In this document: piece by piece, positions 9,231-18,190 of the stretch
Position numbering within the stretch: the first letter of the stretch is position 1
Layout: every line of letters begins with the position of its first letter
Source of the DNA: Phenylobacterium sp.
Lineage (GTDB): Bacteria > Pseudomonadota > Alphaproteobacteria > Caulobacterales > Caulobacteraceae
NCBI RefSeq assembly: GCF_004297125.1
Contig: NZ_SCVD01000039.1
Span: 186,001-250,000, forward strand
Length of the DNA stretch: 64,000 nucleotides
Reading direction: 5' to 3'
The notes under the pieces: generated by a model
Told to the model about the DNA's origin: nothing
The model's database searches: none
The model's input: only the letters and a program-made list of their open reading frames with translations
Program-made: the position numbers and the translations under genes

Positions 9231-9730
9231 ATGAGACGGGATCGGCTGCTGGCGCTTTTCGCGAACCAGCCGCGCTGGGCCATGAGGCCCGGCTGATCCC
9301 ACCAGCCTACGTCAAGCCGTTCGTGAAGCGCCAGAAGAACGACATGGCCGATGCGGAGGCGATCTGCGAGGCGGCGCAACGACCGACCATGCGCTTCGTC
9401 ACGCCGAAGAGCGCCGAGGCGCAGGGCGCGGCCGTGGTCTTCCGCACTCGCGACCTACTGGTCCGCCAGCGCACTCAGCTGATCAACACCCTGCGCGGCC
9501 ACCCGGCGGAATTTGGCTTCATCGTGCGGCGGGGTCCTGGGCACGTGAGCAAGCTGGTCGACCTGGTCGCCGACCCGGCCTCCGAGCTGCCGGGCGAGGC
9601 GCGGACGGTGCTGGCGATGATCGCCGACAGCTTGCAGGCGATCCAGGCGAGGATCTTGGTGCTCGATCGCGAGATCGCCGCCAGGGCCAAAGCCAATCCG
9701 GTCGTCAAGCGCCTGATGACCACCCCTGAC
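9231..9730 (+). pseudogene. Decayed IS110/IS1111-type transposase fragment
   Basis: The frame encodes an IS110-family stretch (ARLIPPAYVKPFVKRQKNDMADAEAICEA, then RDLLVRQRTQLINTLRGH). The gene is broken twice. Near 9272 the frame jumps from RRDRLLALFANQP to ALGHEARLIPP; the missing block normally carries the GMEAC catalytic glutamate. The sequence also stops matching after KRLMTTP near 9727, where intact members continue GVGP and a C-terminal domain. The fragment abuts the truncated integrase on the opposite strand. The product cannot be functional. I found no clear element ends; 9077-9230 is probably leftover upstream element DNA. Confidence 0.8.
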
Positions 9731-9732
9731 CG

Positions 9733-10069
9733 CGTCAATCGCCCGTAGCCACGCGGCCAACGCGTCGCGCGTCGGTTCGGTGATCTCGAACGGGACCGGC
9801 CGGCCCGTCTTCTGCTGGATCACCGTCGAGCGCGCTCGGTGGACACCGCCTGGCGCCACGTCGCTGACGGTCAGCCGCACAAGATCGCAGGCTCGGAGCT
9901 TGGCGTCGATCGCGCAGTTGAACATCGCCAGGTCGCGGCGACGGCCGCTGGTCGTTAGCTGCTGCCGGATTGCCCAGATGTACTTCGGCTTCAACGGCGC
10001 CTTCGGGCCGATGATGCGTCCTGCGTTCCAGGACTTCTTCGGGACTCGGAACAGGTCTGGTTGGCGCAT
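9733..10069 (-). pseudogene. Truncated tyrosine recombinase (phage-type integrase), N-terminal part
   Basis: The start is intact: ATG at 10069 with GGGAGGT upstream, giving MRQPDLFRVPKKSW. About 110 residues of an integrase-like protein follow, including LKPKYIWAIRQQL, RDLAMFNCAIDAKLRACDLVRL and VQ-type strand TVIQQKTGRPVPFEITEPTRDAL. Homology ends near WLRAI, where the transposase fragment begins on the other strand, so the catalytic R-H-R-Y C-terminus is gone. It probably marks an old mobile-element insertion followed by a deletion. Confidence 0.75.
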
Positions 10070-10376
10070 GGCCACCTCCCTTGAGGTAGCCCATCGCCCG
10101 CAGCTCAAACCAGCCGGCCCGCAAAGGACGTCAGGGCTGCGCCACCTTCTCAACCACATCGCGGTTCGTGAAATCGGGCACGTGTACGTTTGCCACCTTC
10201 AATCGCGAATCCTCGCGCCCTGAAGCCGGGCTCGGCGGGCGACCATCAGTTGCTGTGCGGGCGAAAAGTTTGTGGGCGGCGTACGGTTGTGCCCGACTGG
10301 TTGGTCAGGGTTGCAGGACTCCAAGCGCGCCAATACCGGCGCGGCGTTCTGGTGCACAGCGTCCAGGCCGACGCAG
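10070..10376. other. Non-coding stretch beside the element scar
   Basis: About 307 bases between the truncated integrase start and the esterase stop. I see no convincing gene, repeat or terminator. It is probably remnant mobile-element flank. Confidence 0.4.
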
Positions 10377-11411
10377 CTAGCGTCCCGTTCGCGCGAGATA
10401 GGCGATGTCATTGGCGGTGTTGGCGCTGATGTCCGGCGCGCAGGCGGGGAAGATCTCCGTCGCGTGGATCGTGCCCATCACCTGGCGGCATCGCGCCGGA
10501 ACGCCGGCCGCCAACAGCTTGCGATAGAAGGCCACGCCCTCGTCCAGCAACGGGTCGCACTCGTTTACGCTGATTACCGTCTGCGGCAGCCCGCGGAGAT
10601 CCGGCTCGCCGGCGAACGACGGCCAGGCAAGCGGGTCGCCGCGTTCCAGCGCGTCGATGCCGTAGGCGAGCGGGATCCGGTTATTGGCGATACTGATGAA
10701 GATGCCGTCGTTGTGGACGGACGAGGGATGGTCAGGATGCGGCCACCGGCCGGCGATGTAGGGACATAGAGCGTAAACGCCACTGAGAAGGCCGACATCT
10801 CCCTCACGATTCAGTTTCATGGCGGTGGCGAGCGCGAGATTGCCGCCTCCGCTATCGCCGGCGATCACGATCCGATCCGGGTCGATCCGCAGATCGGACG
10901 CGTTCGCGTGCGTCCACCTCAGGCCCGAAGCGCAGTCGTTGAGACCCGCGGGATAGGGCGCGACCTCCGGGGCCGAGGAGGCCAGCATGCAGTTTCGGAA
11001 GTCCACCATCGCCACGGCGACCCCCTGCGCAGCGAGAATGCGCCCCCAGGCGCGATAGTTGTCGTCGAAGGCGGAAAGATAGGCCATGCCGCCGCCGTGC
11101 GTGTAGTAGACGCAAGGAAGAATCGCATCGCCCTCCGGGCGAATGAACTGGATCTTGACCGTGTTGCCATCGGGTTGCGAGGCGAACGTCTTGGTCTCGA
11201 CGACGATGCCGTCCGAAGGCGCTGCTGCTTCCGTCGCCGTCGAGCGGAACAGCGCCGCCTCGACCTGCATCGCGGCCTGGGCGTCCGGCGAGGCCATCAC
11301 CTCGAGCACCTCCTCGCGGCTCGAGAGATCCGTCGCCGCCGGCTGCGCGAATTGGCCAAACACCTTCTTGATCCGAGGGTCGATGCGCGGATCCTCAAGC
11401 AGCCGGGTCAT
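10377..11411 (-). CDS. Alpha/beta hydrolase, hormone-sensitive-lipase (HSL) type esterase
   Basis: Cytoplasmic carboxylesterase of 344 residues. The HSL-family oxyanion motif HGGGM and nucleophile motif GDSGGGN (Ser187) are present, with the acid in NECDPLLD and the histidine in GTIHATE. There is no signal peptide. The start has AAGGACG upstream. It lies 51 bases downstream of the TonB-dependent receptor on the same strand, so the two are likely co-transcribed and the esterase would cleave whatever ester the receptor brings in. The actual substrate is unknown. Confidence 0.9.
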   Translation of the reverse strand: MTRLLEDPRIDPRIKKVFGQFAQPAATDLSSREEVLEVMASPDAQAAMQVEAALFRSTATEAAAPSDGIVVETKTFASQPDGNTVKIQFIRPEGDAILPCVYYTHGGGMAYLSAFDDNYRAWGRILAAQGVAVAMVDFRNCMLASSAPEVAPYPAGLNDCASGLRWTHANASDLRIDPDRIVIAGDSGGGNLALATAMKLNREGDVGLLSGVYALCPYIAGRWPHPDHPSSVHNDGIFISIANNRIPLAYGIDALERGDPLAWPSFAGEPDLRGLPQTVISVNECDPLLDEGVAFYRKLLAAGVPARCRQVMGTIHATEIFPACAPDISANTANDIAYLARTGR

Positions 11412-11462
11412 GGCTTCGTCCTTCTCTTTGGATTGCGGTGAAATCGGTGTGACCGACGCGGC

Positions 11463-13715
11463 CTACCGGAAGCGATAGCCGATCGAGACGCCGAGCTGGC
11501 GTCCCGGGCGGTAATTTGCGTCGGCGAGCGAGCCCAGGACGGCGGAGACGATCAGCACATTGTTCTTGATCTGCTCGTCGGTGGCGTTGGTGGCGAACAC
11601 CGATCCCGTCCAGCGGCCGTCCTCGGACTTGTAGACCAGCGACAGGTCGAGCCGTCCGACCGGCTTCTGAGACGAGATCGCGGTGTTGAACTCGCTGAAG
11701 TACATGCGCGACTTCCAGTCGTACCGCGCGCCTGCGGTCAGCGTGCCGGAGCTCAGCGCGACGTCGTAGTAGGCTCCGAGGCTCCCACTCCATTTGGGGG
11801 CCTGGGGAAGGCGGTTGCCGGCAAGATTCATCACGCCGAGCGCAGGTCGTGCGGAGTCCTGGGTGATGAATTCGTCGAACCGCGCGTCGGTGTAGGCGCC
11901 CGCGAGGTCAATGCGGAGATTCTCGACGGGCCGGATCGAAAACTCGGCCTCCGCCCCATCGATGGTCGCCTTGGCCGCGTTCGACAGCGTCGAGGCCGCG
12001 CCGATGACTTGGCTCACCTGCAGGTCGTCATACTTCATGTGGAAGGCCGCAAGGTTCGCCTGCAGGCGTCCGTCGAAATAGGAGCCCTTCAGCCCGGCCT
12101 CGTAGTTGGCGTTGGTCTCGGGATCGACTGCAGCGCCCAGCGATCCCACGCCGTAGCCGCCACTCTTGAAACCCGTGGCGTATTTGACGTAGCCGGTCAC
12201 ACGGTCGCTGAACTCGTAGGAAAGACCCACCTCATAGGTGAACTTGCCCCAGGACTTTTGCTGCAGGTCGGCGCCGACGAAGTTGTTGTACTCGTCCACC
12301 TTCTTTTCGTCGTGGGAGTAGCGGCCGCCGGCAAAGAGCTTGGCCCGCGCGACGATCTGATACTGCGCATGGGCGAACCCGGCGTAGGAACGGGTCTTGA
12401 CCGTACCGCCGAGGTTCACGGCGACCGGTAGAAGATCGCCCACCGGAACCACTCGGCCGTTGAACAGGGTCTCGATCACGCCATCGCCATTGAGATCCTG
12501 GCCTGTGGCGAGCCCGGCGATCGGCACCGACACGTTCTGCGTCTGCCGTGCGTCGAAGAAGTTGGCCCCGACCACATAGGTGAAGCGGCGGGTAGGGTCC
12601 GAGGCGTAGAGCGCTTCCCCGAAATACTGGGTCGCGACGTCGCGGTACCCGGTGTGGGTGAAGTCGAAGGGCGCGCCATCGCCATCCTGGAGCGTCTCGT
12701 TCGAGCTGTGTGCGTAGGACAGCGTGGTCTTGAGCGATCCGCCCGCGACGTCCGTCTCCGTGACCAGGTTCACCATCGCGGCGTCGAGGTCCTTGCTTCC
12801 GACGTCCGCGTAGGCGACCCGCTTGCCGGGGTCGCCCGTGGGCAGCCCCTGGATGAAGATGGGCAGCGGCTGGTTGGGGTCAGGCGTGCCCAGGATGAAG
12901 GCCGCCGGGCCGTTGTCGTTCTCTCGCTGATATTCCCCGGAGAGGCGCGCCCGGAACGTGTCCGTCGGCCGCCATTCGAGTTGAGCGCGGATCGCGCTGG
13001 CGTCCAGATTGTCCAGACGCCGAGGAAGCGCCGCGCTGGGCCCGTTCGGGCGTCGCAACGCCGGATGCCGGTTGCGCGTGAAGCCCTTGTTCCAATCCTG
13101 CATGACCGCCACACGGCCGAGCAGCGCCCCATCCTTCGTAAGGGGGCCGCTCAGGAACCCGGACGAACGGATCATGGCGGGATCGACCCCGAACGACGCG
13201 TCGAGGCCGGCTTCGAAATCGGCGGTCGGCGTCTTCGGGATCAGGTTGACGGCGCCCCCCGTGGCGTTGCGTCCGAACAGGGTGCCCTGCGGGCCACGGA
13301 GCACCTCCACCCGCTCGATATCCAGGAAGGTTGCGACGGCGAGACCGGCTTGGCCGAGGTAGACCCCATCGACATGCACCGCCACGCCGGCGTCGGCCCC
13401 CGCCCCGACCTGCGAGTTTCCGATCCCGCGGATGGCGATGTTCGCGTTCGTCGCGAAGCTCGAAATCTGGATATTGGGACTGATGGTCGAGACATCCGTC
13501 AGGGAGTTGACCTGCTGCTCCCGCAGCCGATCCCCGCCGTAAGCCGAAACGGCGGTGGGCACGTCTCGGAGCGCTTCCGAGCGGCGGGAGGCCGTGACCA
13601 CCACCTCTTCGAGGTCCCCGCCGTGCGGCGTCGCATCCGCGACCTGAGCCGCAACGTCGCCGGCGGCCAACAACGTGGCCAGCGACGCACCTAAGAGCCA
13701 AGCCGAGCGCGGCAT
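11463..13715 (-). CDS. TonB-dependent receptor
   Basis: Outer-membrane transporter of 750 residues. The signal peptide (MPRSAWLLGASLATLLAAGDVAAQ) is followed by a TonB-box-like EEVVVTASRR, a plug domain (VPTAVSAYGGDRL ... RGPQGTLFGRNATGGAVNLI) and a beta-barrel. This plug pattern is typical of the large sphingomonad/caulobacter receptors for aromatic, terpenoid or sugar-derived compounds; the ligand cannot be told. The chain ends YRFR rather than in the usual Phe. GGGAGGG precedes the start. It is the promoter-proximal gene of an operon with the esterase and diverges from a double TetR regulator. Confidence 0.93.
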   Translation of the reverse strand: MPRSAWLLGASLATLLAAGDVAAQVADATPHGGDLEEVVVTASRRSEALRDVPTAVSAYGGDRLREQQVNSLTDVSTISPNIQISSFATNANIAIRGIGNSQVGAGADAGVAVHVDGVYLGQAGLAVATFLDIERVEVLRGPQGTLFGRNATGGAVNLIPKTPTADFEAGLDASFGVDPAMIRSSGFLSGPLTKDGALLGRVAVMQDWNKGFTRNRHPALRRPNGPSAALPRRLDNLDASAIRAQLEWRPTDTFRARLSGEYQRENDNGPAAFILGTPDPNQPLPIFIQGLPTGDPGKRVAYADVGSKDLDAAMVNLVTETDVAGGSLKTTLSYAHSSNETLQDGDGAPFDFTHTGYRDVATQYFGEALYASDPTRRFTYVVGANFFDARQTQNVSVPIAGLATGQDLNGDGVIETLFNGRVVPVGDLLPVAVNLGGTVKTRSYAGFAHAQYQIVARAKLFAGGRYSHDEKKVDEYNNFVGADLQQKSWGKFTYEVGLSYEFSDRVTGYVKYATGFKSGGYGVGSLGAAVDPETNANYEAGLKGSYFDGRLQANLAAFHMKYDDLQVSQVIGAASTLSNAAKATIDGAEAEFSIRPVENLRIDLAGAYTDARFDEFITQDSARPALGVMNLAGNRLPQAPKWSGSLGAYYDVALSSGTLTAGARYDWKSRMYFSEFNTAISSQKPVGRLDLSLVYKSEDGRWTGSVFATNATDEQIKNNVLIVSAVLGSLADANYRPGRQLGVSIGYRFR

Positions 13716-13789
13716 GACACCCTCCCTATGTATGTCGTTATTTTGTCACTGCGTACGCCTGCCTATCGGGCGCAGCCATGGCGCCGCGC

Positions 13790-13814
13790 CGCAATCTCAA
13801 GGTCACAGATTGCG
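13790..13814. promoter_or_regulatory. Candidate operator in the receptor/tandem-TetR divergent promoter
   Basis: A perfect inverted repeat CGCAATCT-N9-AGATTGCG lies between the divergent starts at 13715 and 13939. It is the only strong dyad that I found in that 223-base gap, so it is a reasonable binding site for the adjacent regulator. Confidence 0.45.
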
Positions 13815-13938
13815 TCACGCCCTTCGAGAGTGGGCAGGGCGATGCGACCGGCTACGCGCCGTTGACGCCTTGCCTGCTTGACCTGTTTCATCTGACGATC
13901 CATTGCGGCGTCCTGGCGCTTTTGAGGATCGGTACAAG

Positions 13939-15219
13939 ATGGCGGCAACTAAGCCGACCAAGGTCGAGCGCGCCCGGGCGAGGCGCCTGCCCTCACGTGG
14001 CCAGCCGGGGGACGCCGTCGCCAGGATCGCAAAGGCCGTGGTGTCCCTGCTGGCGAGCGAGGGACCCGGCGCTGTGACGCATCGCCGGGTCGCCGACGCT
14101 GCCGGGGTCTCGCTCGCGTCGACGACCTACTATTATGCCAGCAAGTTCGAGATGATCGCAGACGCGCAGAAGCGGCTGCTCGATGATTATGTTGAGGCCT
14201 TCGAGCGGGCGAAGCGGCGCCATCGCGCGGGCGAGCCCGTCGTGCGCGACCTGCCCGAACTCGTGGCGAAGCTCGTGAAGAACGCCACAGGCCGCCACGG
14301 TCGCGATACGCTCGCCTGGTCGGAAATCATGCTGAACTGCGCACGCGATCCACGCGGCCAGGCCCTGGCTCAGGCCTGGTATGATCGCCTGCAGGCCGTC
14401 TGGCGCGAGTTGTTGGTCGAATTCGGCGCGGAGCAGCCCAACGCGCTGGTCAATCCAGCCATCGACACCGTGGTCGGCCTCCTGTTCGTCGCCGTTTCGT
14501 TGCAGCTCACCGCCGAAGAGGTGGACGACCTCCTGGACGGGCGGCGCCCACTCGCCGCCATTTCCGCGCGCCTTTTGCCCGCTCGCGCCCCGAGCTCGTT
14601 CGACAGCGATCGTCCGGCCGGCAGATCGCGGGCGACGCGCGGACGGATCATCGACGCCGCCGTGACGGCGCTCGAGACGCGGGACCCGGCGGGCCTGTCC
14701 TTTACCACCATCGCCCAGCGCGCCAGGCTGACCAATGCGGCGCCGGCCTATCACTTCCCCACCCTCGAAGCGCTCCTCGATCTCGCCAACGAAGAGGTCA
14801 CGCGCCGGATGGTCGGCCGGAGCATCGCGATGATGGAGCCGCCCCCGGCGGAGAAGGTCGGCCTTGCGTTCGCGGCTGACCTGCTGGCCGCCATCCACAT
14901 CCGCGGTGTCCTTGAATGCGGCGCCGCGGACCTTGCAGGCTACTCGGCGTGGCTGAACGCGGCGCGGAAGCCGGCGCATCGCGCAGGGGTGTCGAGCGCC
15001 TTCCTTCAATTTGAGGCGGCTTTCGCCGAATACCTGTCTATCCTGAGCGACGGGGCGTCCGGCCGCCACGCCCTGCTGCTCATGGCGCAGTTCTTCGGCC
15101 GGTCCGTACGCATGCTGGCGACGGGCGCGCGCACGGTGGACCTGGCAGGCGCTCGTCGCGACTTCGAAGGCGTGATCGCCTCGATCCGCGCCGGGACCCA
15201 TCCGGTCCTGGACGCGTAG
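13939..15219 (+). CDS. Tandem TetR regulator with two TetR domains
   Basis: A 426-residue protein with two complete TetR-like units in one chain. The first helix-turn-helix is GAVTHRRVADAAGVSLASTTYYYASKFEM (about residues 45-75) and the second is LSFTTIAQRARLTNAAPAYHFPTLEAL (about 255-285), each followed by a helical ligand or dimer domain. Usual TetR proteins have about 200 residues, so this looks like an internal duplication or fusion that could bind DNA as a pseudo-dimer. The ATG at 13939 has GAGGA ten bases upstream; an earlier TTG at 13903 is less likely. It is divergent from the receptor/esterase operon, its probable target. Confidence 0.85.
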   Translation: MAATKPTKVERARARRLPSRGQPGDAVARIAKAVVSLLASEGPGAVTHRRVADAAGVSLASTTYYYASKFEMIADAQKRLLDDYVEAFERAKRRHRAGEPVVRDLPELVAKLVKNATGRHGRDTLAWSEIMLNCARDPRGQALAQAWYDRLQAVWRELLVEFGAEQPNALVNPAIDTVVGLLFVAVSLQLTAEEVDDLLDGRRPLAAISARLLPARAPSSFDSDRPAGRSRATRGRIIDAAVTALETRDPAGLSFTTIAQRARLTNAAPAYHFPTLEALLDLANEEVTRRMVGRSIAMMEPPPAEKVGLAFAADLLAAIHIRGVLECGAADLAGYSAWLNAARKPAHRAGVSSAFLQFEAAFAEYLSILSDGASGRHALLLMAQFFGRSVRMLATGARTVDLAGARRDFEGVIASIRAGTHPVLDA

Positions 15220-15524
15220 GCGAGCACGCCCCGCTCAGCTGGCCTTCGGTCCAAGTTGGGCGGCTGGCTGCAAGGCCGCCGCGCAATCAACCCTTGGCCG
15301 CGCAACTCGTTTTATGGCCGCGTACAACTTCCTGCTCGGCCCAGGCGCCCAGGGGCGTGGAGATGTGCGCGCGGGGCCCTTGGCGACCGGAACACAAGCC
15401 GGTACGCCAAGCGACCTTTCAGCATCTCCGCTGCGGCTTTACGGACCGCTGTGTTCTATTAGTGTACAGCACGGGTTGCATGGTTTGATCGGACGGCGGC
15501 GAAGACCGTCAGGGAGGCGCGTCA
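15220..15524. other. Intergenic region before the AraC gene
   Basis: About 305 bases without a convincing gene. An A/T-richer patch near 15450-15475 could hold the promoter of the AraC gene, but no standard -35/-10 pair is clear. Confidence 0.35.
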
Positions 15525-16694
15525 ATGGGCTGCGACACCGGTCGACCGGACGTTTCTAGCCTCGTGGCGACGATGTTCGATGGCGACCCTTCCCACGAAT
15601 ACGGAGGGGCGCGCCTCGTGGGCCTCGCCACGGCGGCGACATCGCCGCCCCCCCGGCCGCACGACTGGCCGCCGGGGGCGATATCGATGGCCTGCGTCGA
15701 GGACTTCTTCGGCGCGGCGATCGCCCGCCGCCTGCTGGTCGAGATGGGCCTTTTGGACGCGCCCGCCGCTGGGCCGCCGGCATTCATCACTCGACGCGAT
15801 TTCTGGCAGCTCTGTCTGAAGAACATCAACCTTGCCGATGACGAGGGGCACGGTTGCACGCCGCGCATCCTGCCCAAATCGACGTGGCAGATGATCTTTT
15901 CCGGGGTCAATCAGATGGACACGGTCGGGGATGGCCTGCGTCATTTCTGCGACTTGGCTCAAGCTGCCCGAACAGGTGTGGCGGTCACTGTGGGGTACGG
16001 GCGCAACGGCGTGCATCTGAACTATATGGCGTCTCCCGAAGCCCACATCGGGCCTCGCTTCGAGCGATACCTCGAGCTCATCGCCCTCGTGTTTCATTGC
16101 GTATTGATCTGGCTCACGGGCCGGCAGTTTCGGCCCGTTCAGGTGCGCTTGTCGTCATTGCTGGAAGACCAGGACGGAAGCCTTCTGTCCGGCCTGTGCG
16201 TGGCGTCCCCTATGCGGCAGGGTCAAGGCTTCACCATGGTCTATGACCGAGAGGACATGGCCCTCCCCCTGGGCGTGCGGAAGTATCAGCACTGGAGCCA
16301 CGAAACCAATGCCTTCGAAGAGCTCTGCGTTGCGTCCGCGAATGACGCGGAGGTCGCCGACGCGCCGGTCGTGGAGCGCGTCCGACGCCTCGTGGCGAGC
16401 AAGGGTCTGAGCCTCCAGGAGGTCGCCCCTTCGATGGGCATGAGCAGTGCGACGCTGCAGAGGCGTCTTCGCGAGGCGGGCACGAGCTTTCGCGAGATCA
16501 TGCGCGATCTGCGCCGCGAGCGGTTGATCGCCCTGCTCGCCACGGATATCGACTTCGACGATGTGGCGGAGGAACTCGGCCTCTCTGAGCGACGCAGCCT
16601 CTGGCGTGTTTGCCAGGATTGGTTGGGCGTCTCGCCCAGTGAGTATCGCCGGACGCATCGGCGGGAGCTGCGATCCGATCTTGCTCCGGCGTAA
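15525..16694 (+). CDS. AraC family transcriptional regulator
   Basis: A 389-residue regulator of the subgroup with a large N-terminal ligand domain. Features such as GDGLRHFCDLAQAAR and the Arabinose_bd-like layout resemble OruR/ArgR-type members. The C-terminal double helix-turn-helix includes LSLQEVAPSMGMSSATLQRRLREAGTSF and a second unit ending VSPSEYRR. AGGGAGG precedes the start. It is separated from the tandem TetR gene by 305 bases and followed by a long non-coding gap, so it is probably monocistronic. Its target is unknown. Confidence 0.9.
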   Translation: MGCDTGRPDVSSLVATMFDGDPSHEYGGARLVGLATAATSPPPRPHDWPPGAISMACVEDFFGAAIARRLLVEMGLLDAPAAGPPAFITRRDFWQLCLKNINLADDEGHGCTPRILPKSTWQMIFSGVNQMDTVGDGLRHFCDLAQAARTGVAVTVGYGRNGVHLNYMASPEAHIGPRFERYLELIALVFHCVLIWLTGRQFRPVQVRLSSLLEDQDGSLLSGLCVASPMRQGQGFTMVYDREDMALPLGVRKYQHWSHETNAFEELCVASANDAEVADAPVVERVRRLVASKGLSLQEVAPSMGMSSATLQRRLREAGTSFREIMRDLRRERLIALLATDIDFDDVAEELGLSERRSLWRVCQDWLGVSPSEYRRTHRRELRSDLAPA

Positions 16695-17251
16695 CGCTGC
16701 GAGCGCGCGTTCCACCCGGCCGGGTCGGGACCGATCCTTCCCGACAGCCGCGCCCGCAAGGGCTGCGCCATCGATGAGGCGGGTGATTTCACCCACGAGG
16801 GTCGGGCTTGGAGGTGGCTGGCGTGCCCAGGGCGCGGGAGAACCCAGGCTCCTCGAAGGCTCGGGACCCTGCACGTGAAACGGCGCCGAAACCGGAACTG
16901 CGCCATCCGCGGGCGGCCACAGCAACTTGCTCGCTGAATGGAATTCCTCGAGCCGGCGTCTGGACCGGTCCCGGCTCTCGCGCGGCGCCGCAATTCCCAA
17001 CGGCGGGCGACCCTGCAAGCCGAGCTCGGGCGAAGGGTTCTGCTGGATATCGCACCCTTTCGCTTCTGAGGGCGAAGTTTACGCTGCCTTGCGTGCAATC
17101 TGTTGGTTTGGCTCGTTGGGGTCACGAGATTCGGCCGCTTCCCGAGTCGATTCACCCTTCTTCAGGCGTATTCATCCGACCCGAAGCCTGGGTGGGAGGG
17201 CCGCCTGTCGCCCCGTGAGGCCGTGCTAAGGGCGGCGGCCTGAGCGTCGGG
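16695..17251. other. Long non-coding gap between convergent genes
   Basis: About 557 bases with no gene that I trust; open frames here lack start signals and family features. Short arms GGCCGCC and GGCGGCC near 17200-17240 could form a weak hairpin at the end of the glycosyltransferase transcript. No tRNA-like fold was seen. It could hold an unrecognised small RNA. Confidence 0.35.
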
Positions 17252-18190
17252 CTAGCCCGTCCGGCCCGTCAGGCGCCACACCAGCGGGCGCACCAGGGCG
17301 GCGGCGATCACCAGCGGCGACAACGCCCAGGCCAGCGCCTGCTGGCCCACGCCCCCGGCCCGCTTGCGGAAGTAGCGGGCTAGGCCGACCCCCTTGTGGA
17401 ACTCGACCTTCAGCGGGCTGGTCCGGCTGGTGCCGCCGATGTGGATCACCTCGGCCCGGGGATGGAACAGCACCTCGCCGCCCGCCTGGCGCACGCGCCA
17501 GCACAGGTCGACATCCTCGACGTGCAGGAAATAGCCCTCGTCGAAGCCGCCGACCCGGTCGAAGTCCTCGCGGCGCATGCAGAAGCAGGCCCCGGAGATC
17601 GTCGGCGCCGTCACCGCCTGCTCCGGCAGGGCGTCGCCTTCCCAGTGGACTTCATAACGGCCCCACGCCGGGATCAGCCGGGCCAGGCCACTCATGGACA
17701 TCAGCGCGCTCATCGGGGTGATGTCGCCGCGCCGCGCGCCGCGCTGCTCGGTGCCGTCGGAATTCAGCACCCGGCCGCCCACGATGCACAGGCCCGGCCG
17801 ATCCTCGACCTCCCGCGCCAGGGCCGCGACGCAGCCGGACTGCAGGAAGGCGTCGGGGTTGAGGAACACCAGCAGGTCGCCCTTGGCCTTGGCCGCGCCC
17901 AGGTTGGCGCCGCGGGCGAAACCGACGTTGCCGTGGCCCGTCAGCAGCCGCACCCGGCCGTCGCGCTCGCGCAGCGCGCGCAGGCGCTCGGCCTCACCGG
18001 GGGTGGACCCGTTGTCGACGACGATCAGCTCATCGACCAGCGGGTCGGCCAGGACGCAGGCGAGGCTCCGCTCCAGCGCCTCGCCGGTCATATAGACCAC
18101 CATCACCACCGAAACGCTGCGGCGGGACTGGAGGAACTCCCGCGACGAGGCAGGCGCGTCGGCGACGATCTGCGCGGCGATGCTGTTCAT
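17252..18190 (-). CDS. Glycosyltransferase family 2
   Basis: A 312-residue GT-A enzyme resembling rhamnosyltransferases of polysaccharide synthesis. VSVVMVVYMTGEALERSL begins the nucleotide-binding fold, VDELIVVDNGS gives the first acidic site, LVFLNPDAFL the DXD-like site, and EDVDLCWRVRQAGGEVLFHP the C-terminal acceptor motif. A hydrophobic stretch near the C-terminus (LAWALSPLVIAAALVRPLVW) may attach it to the inner membrane. Its start overlaps the thrS stop (ATGA), so it is translated from the thrS message, an unusual partner for an aminoacyl-tRNA synthetase. The acceptor is unknown. Confidence 0.88.
   Translation of the reverse strand: MNSIAAQIVADAPASSREFLQSRRSVSVVMVVYMTGEALERSLACVLADPLVDELIVVDNGSTPGEAERLRALRERDGRVRLLTGHGNVGFARGANLGAAKAKGDLLVFLNPDAFLQSGCVAALAREVEDRPGLCIVGGRVLNSDGTEQRGARRGDITPMSALMSMSGLARLIPAWGRYEVHWEGDALPEQAVTAPTISGACFCMRREDFDRVGGFDEGYFLHVEDVDLCWRVRQAGGEVLFHPRAEVIHIGGTSRTSPLKVEFHKGVGLARYFRKRAGGVGQQALAWALSPLVIAAALVRPLVWRLTGRTG

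Noticed and set aside
16695..17251. tRNA or rRNA in the long gap
   Set aside because: No acceptor/T-loop pattern or cloverleaf was seen by eye.
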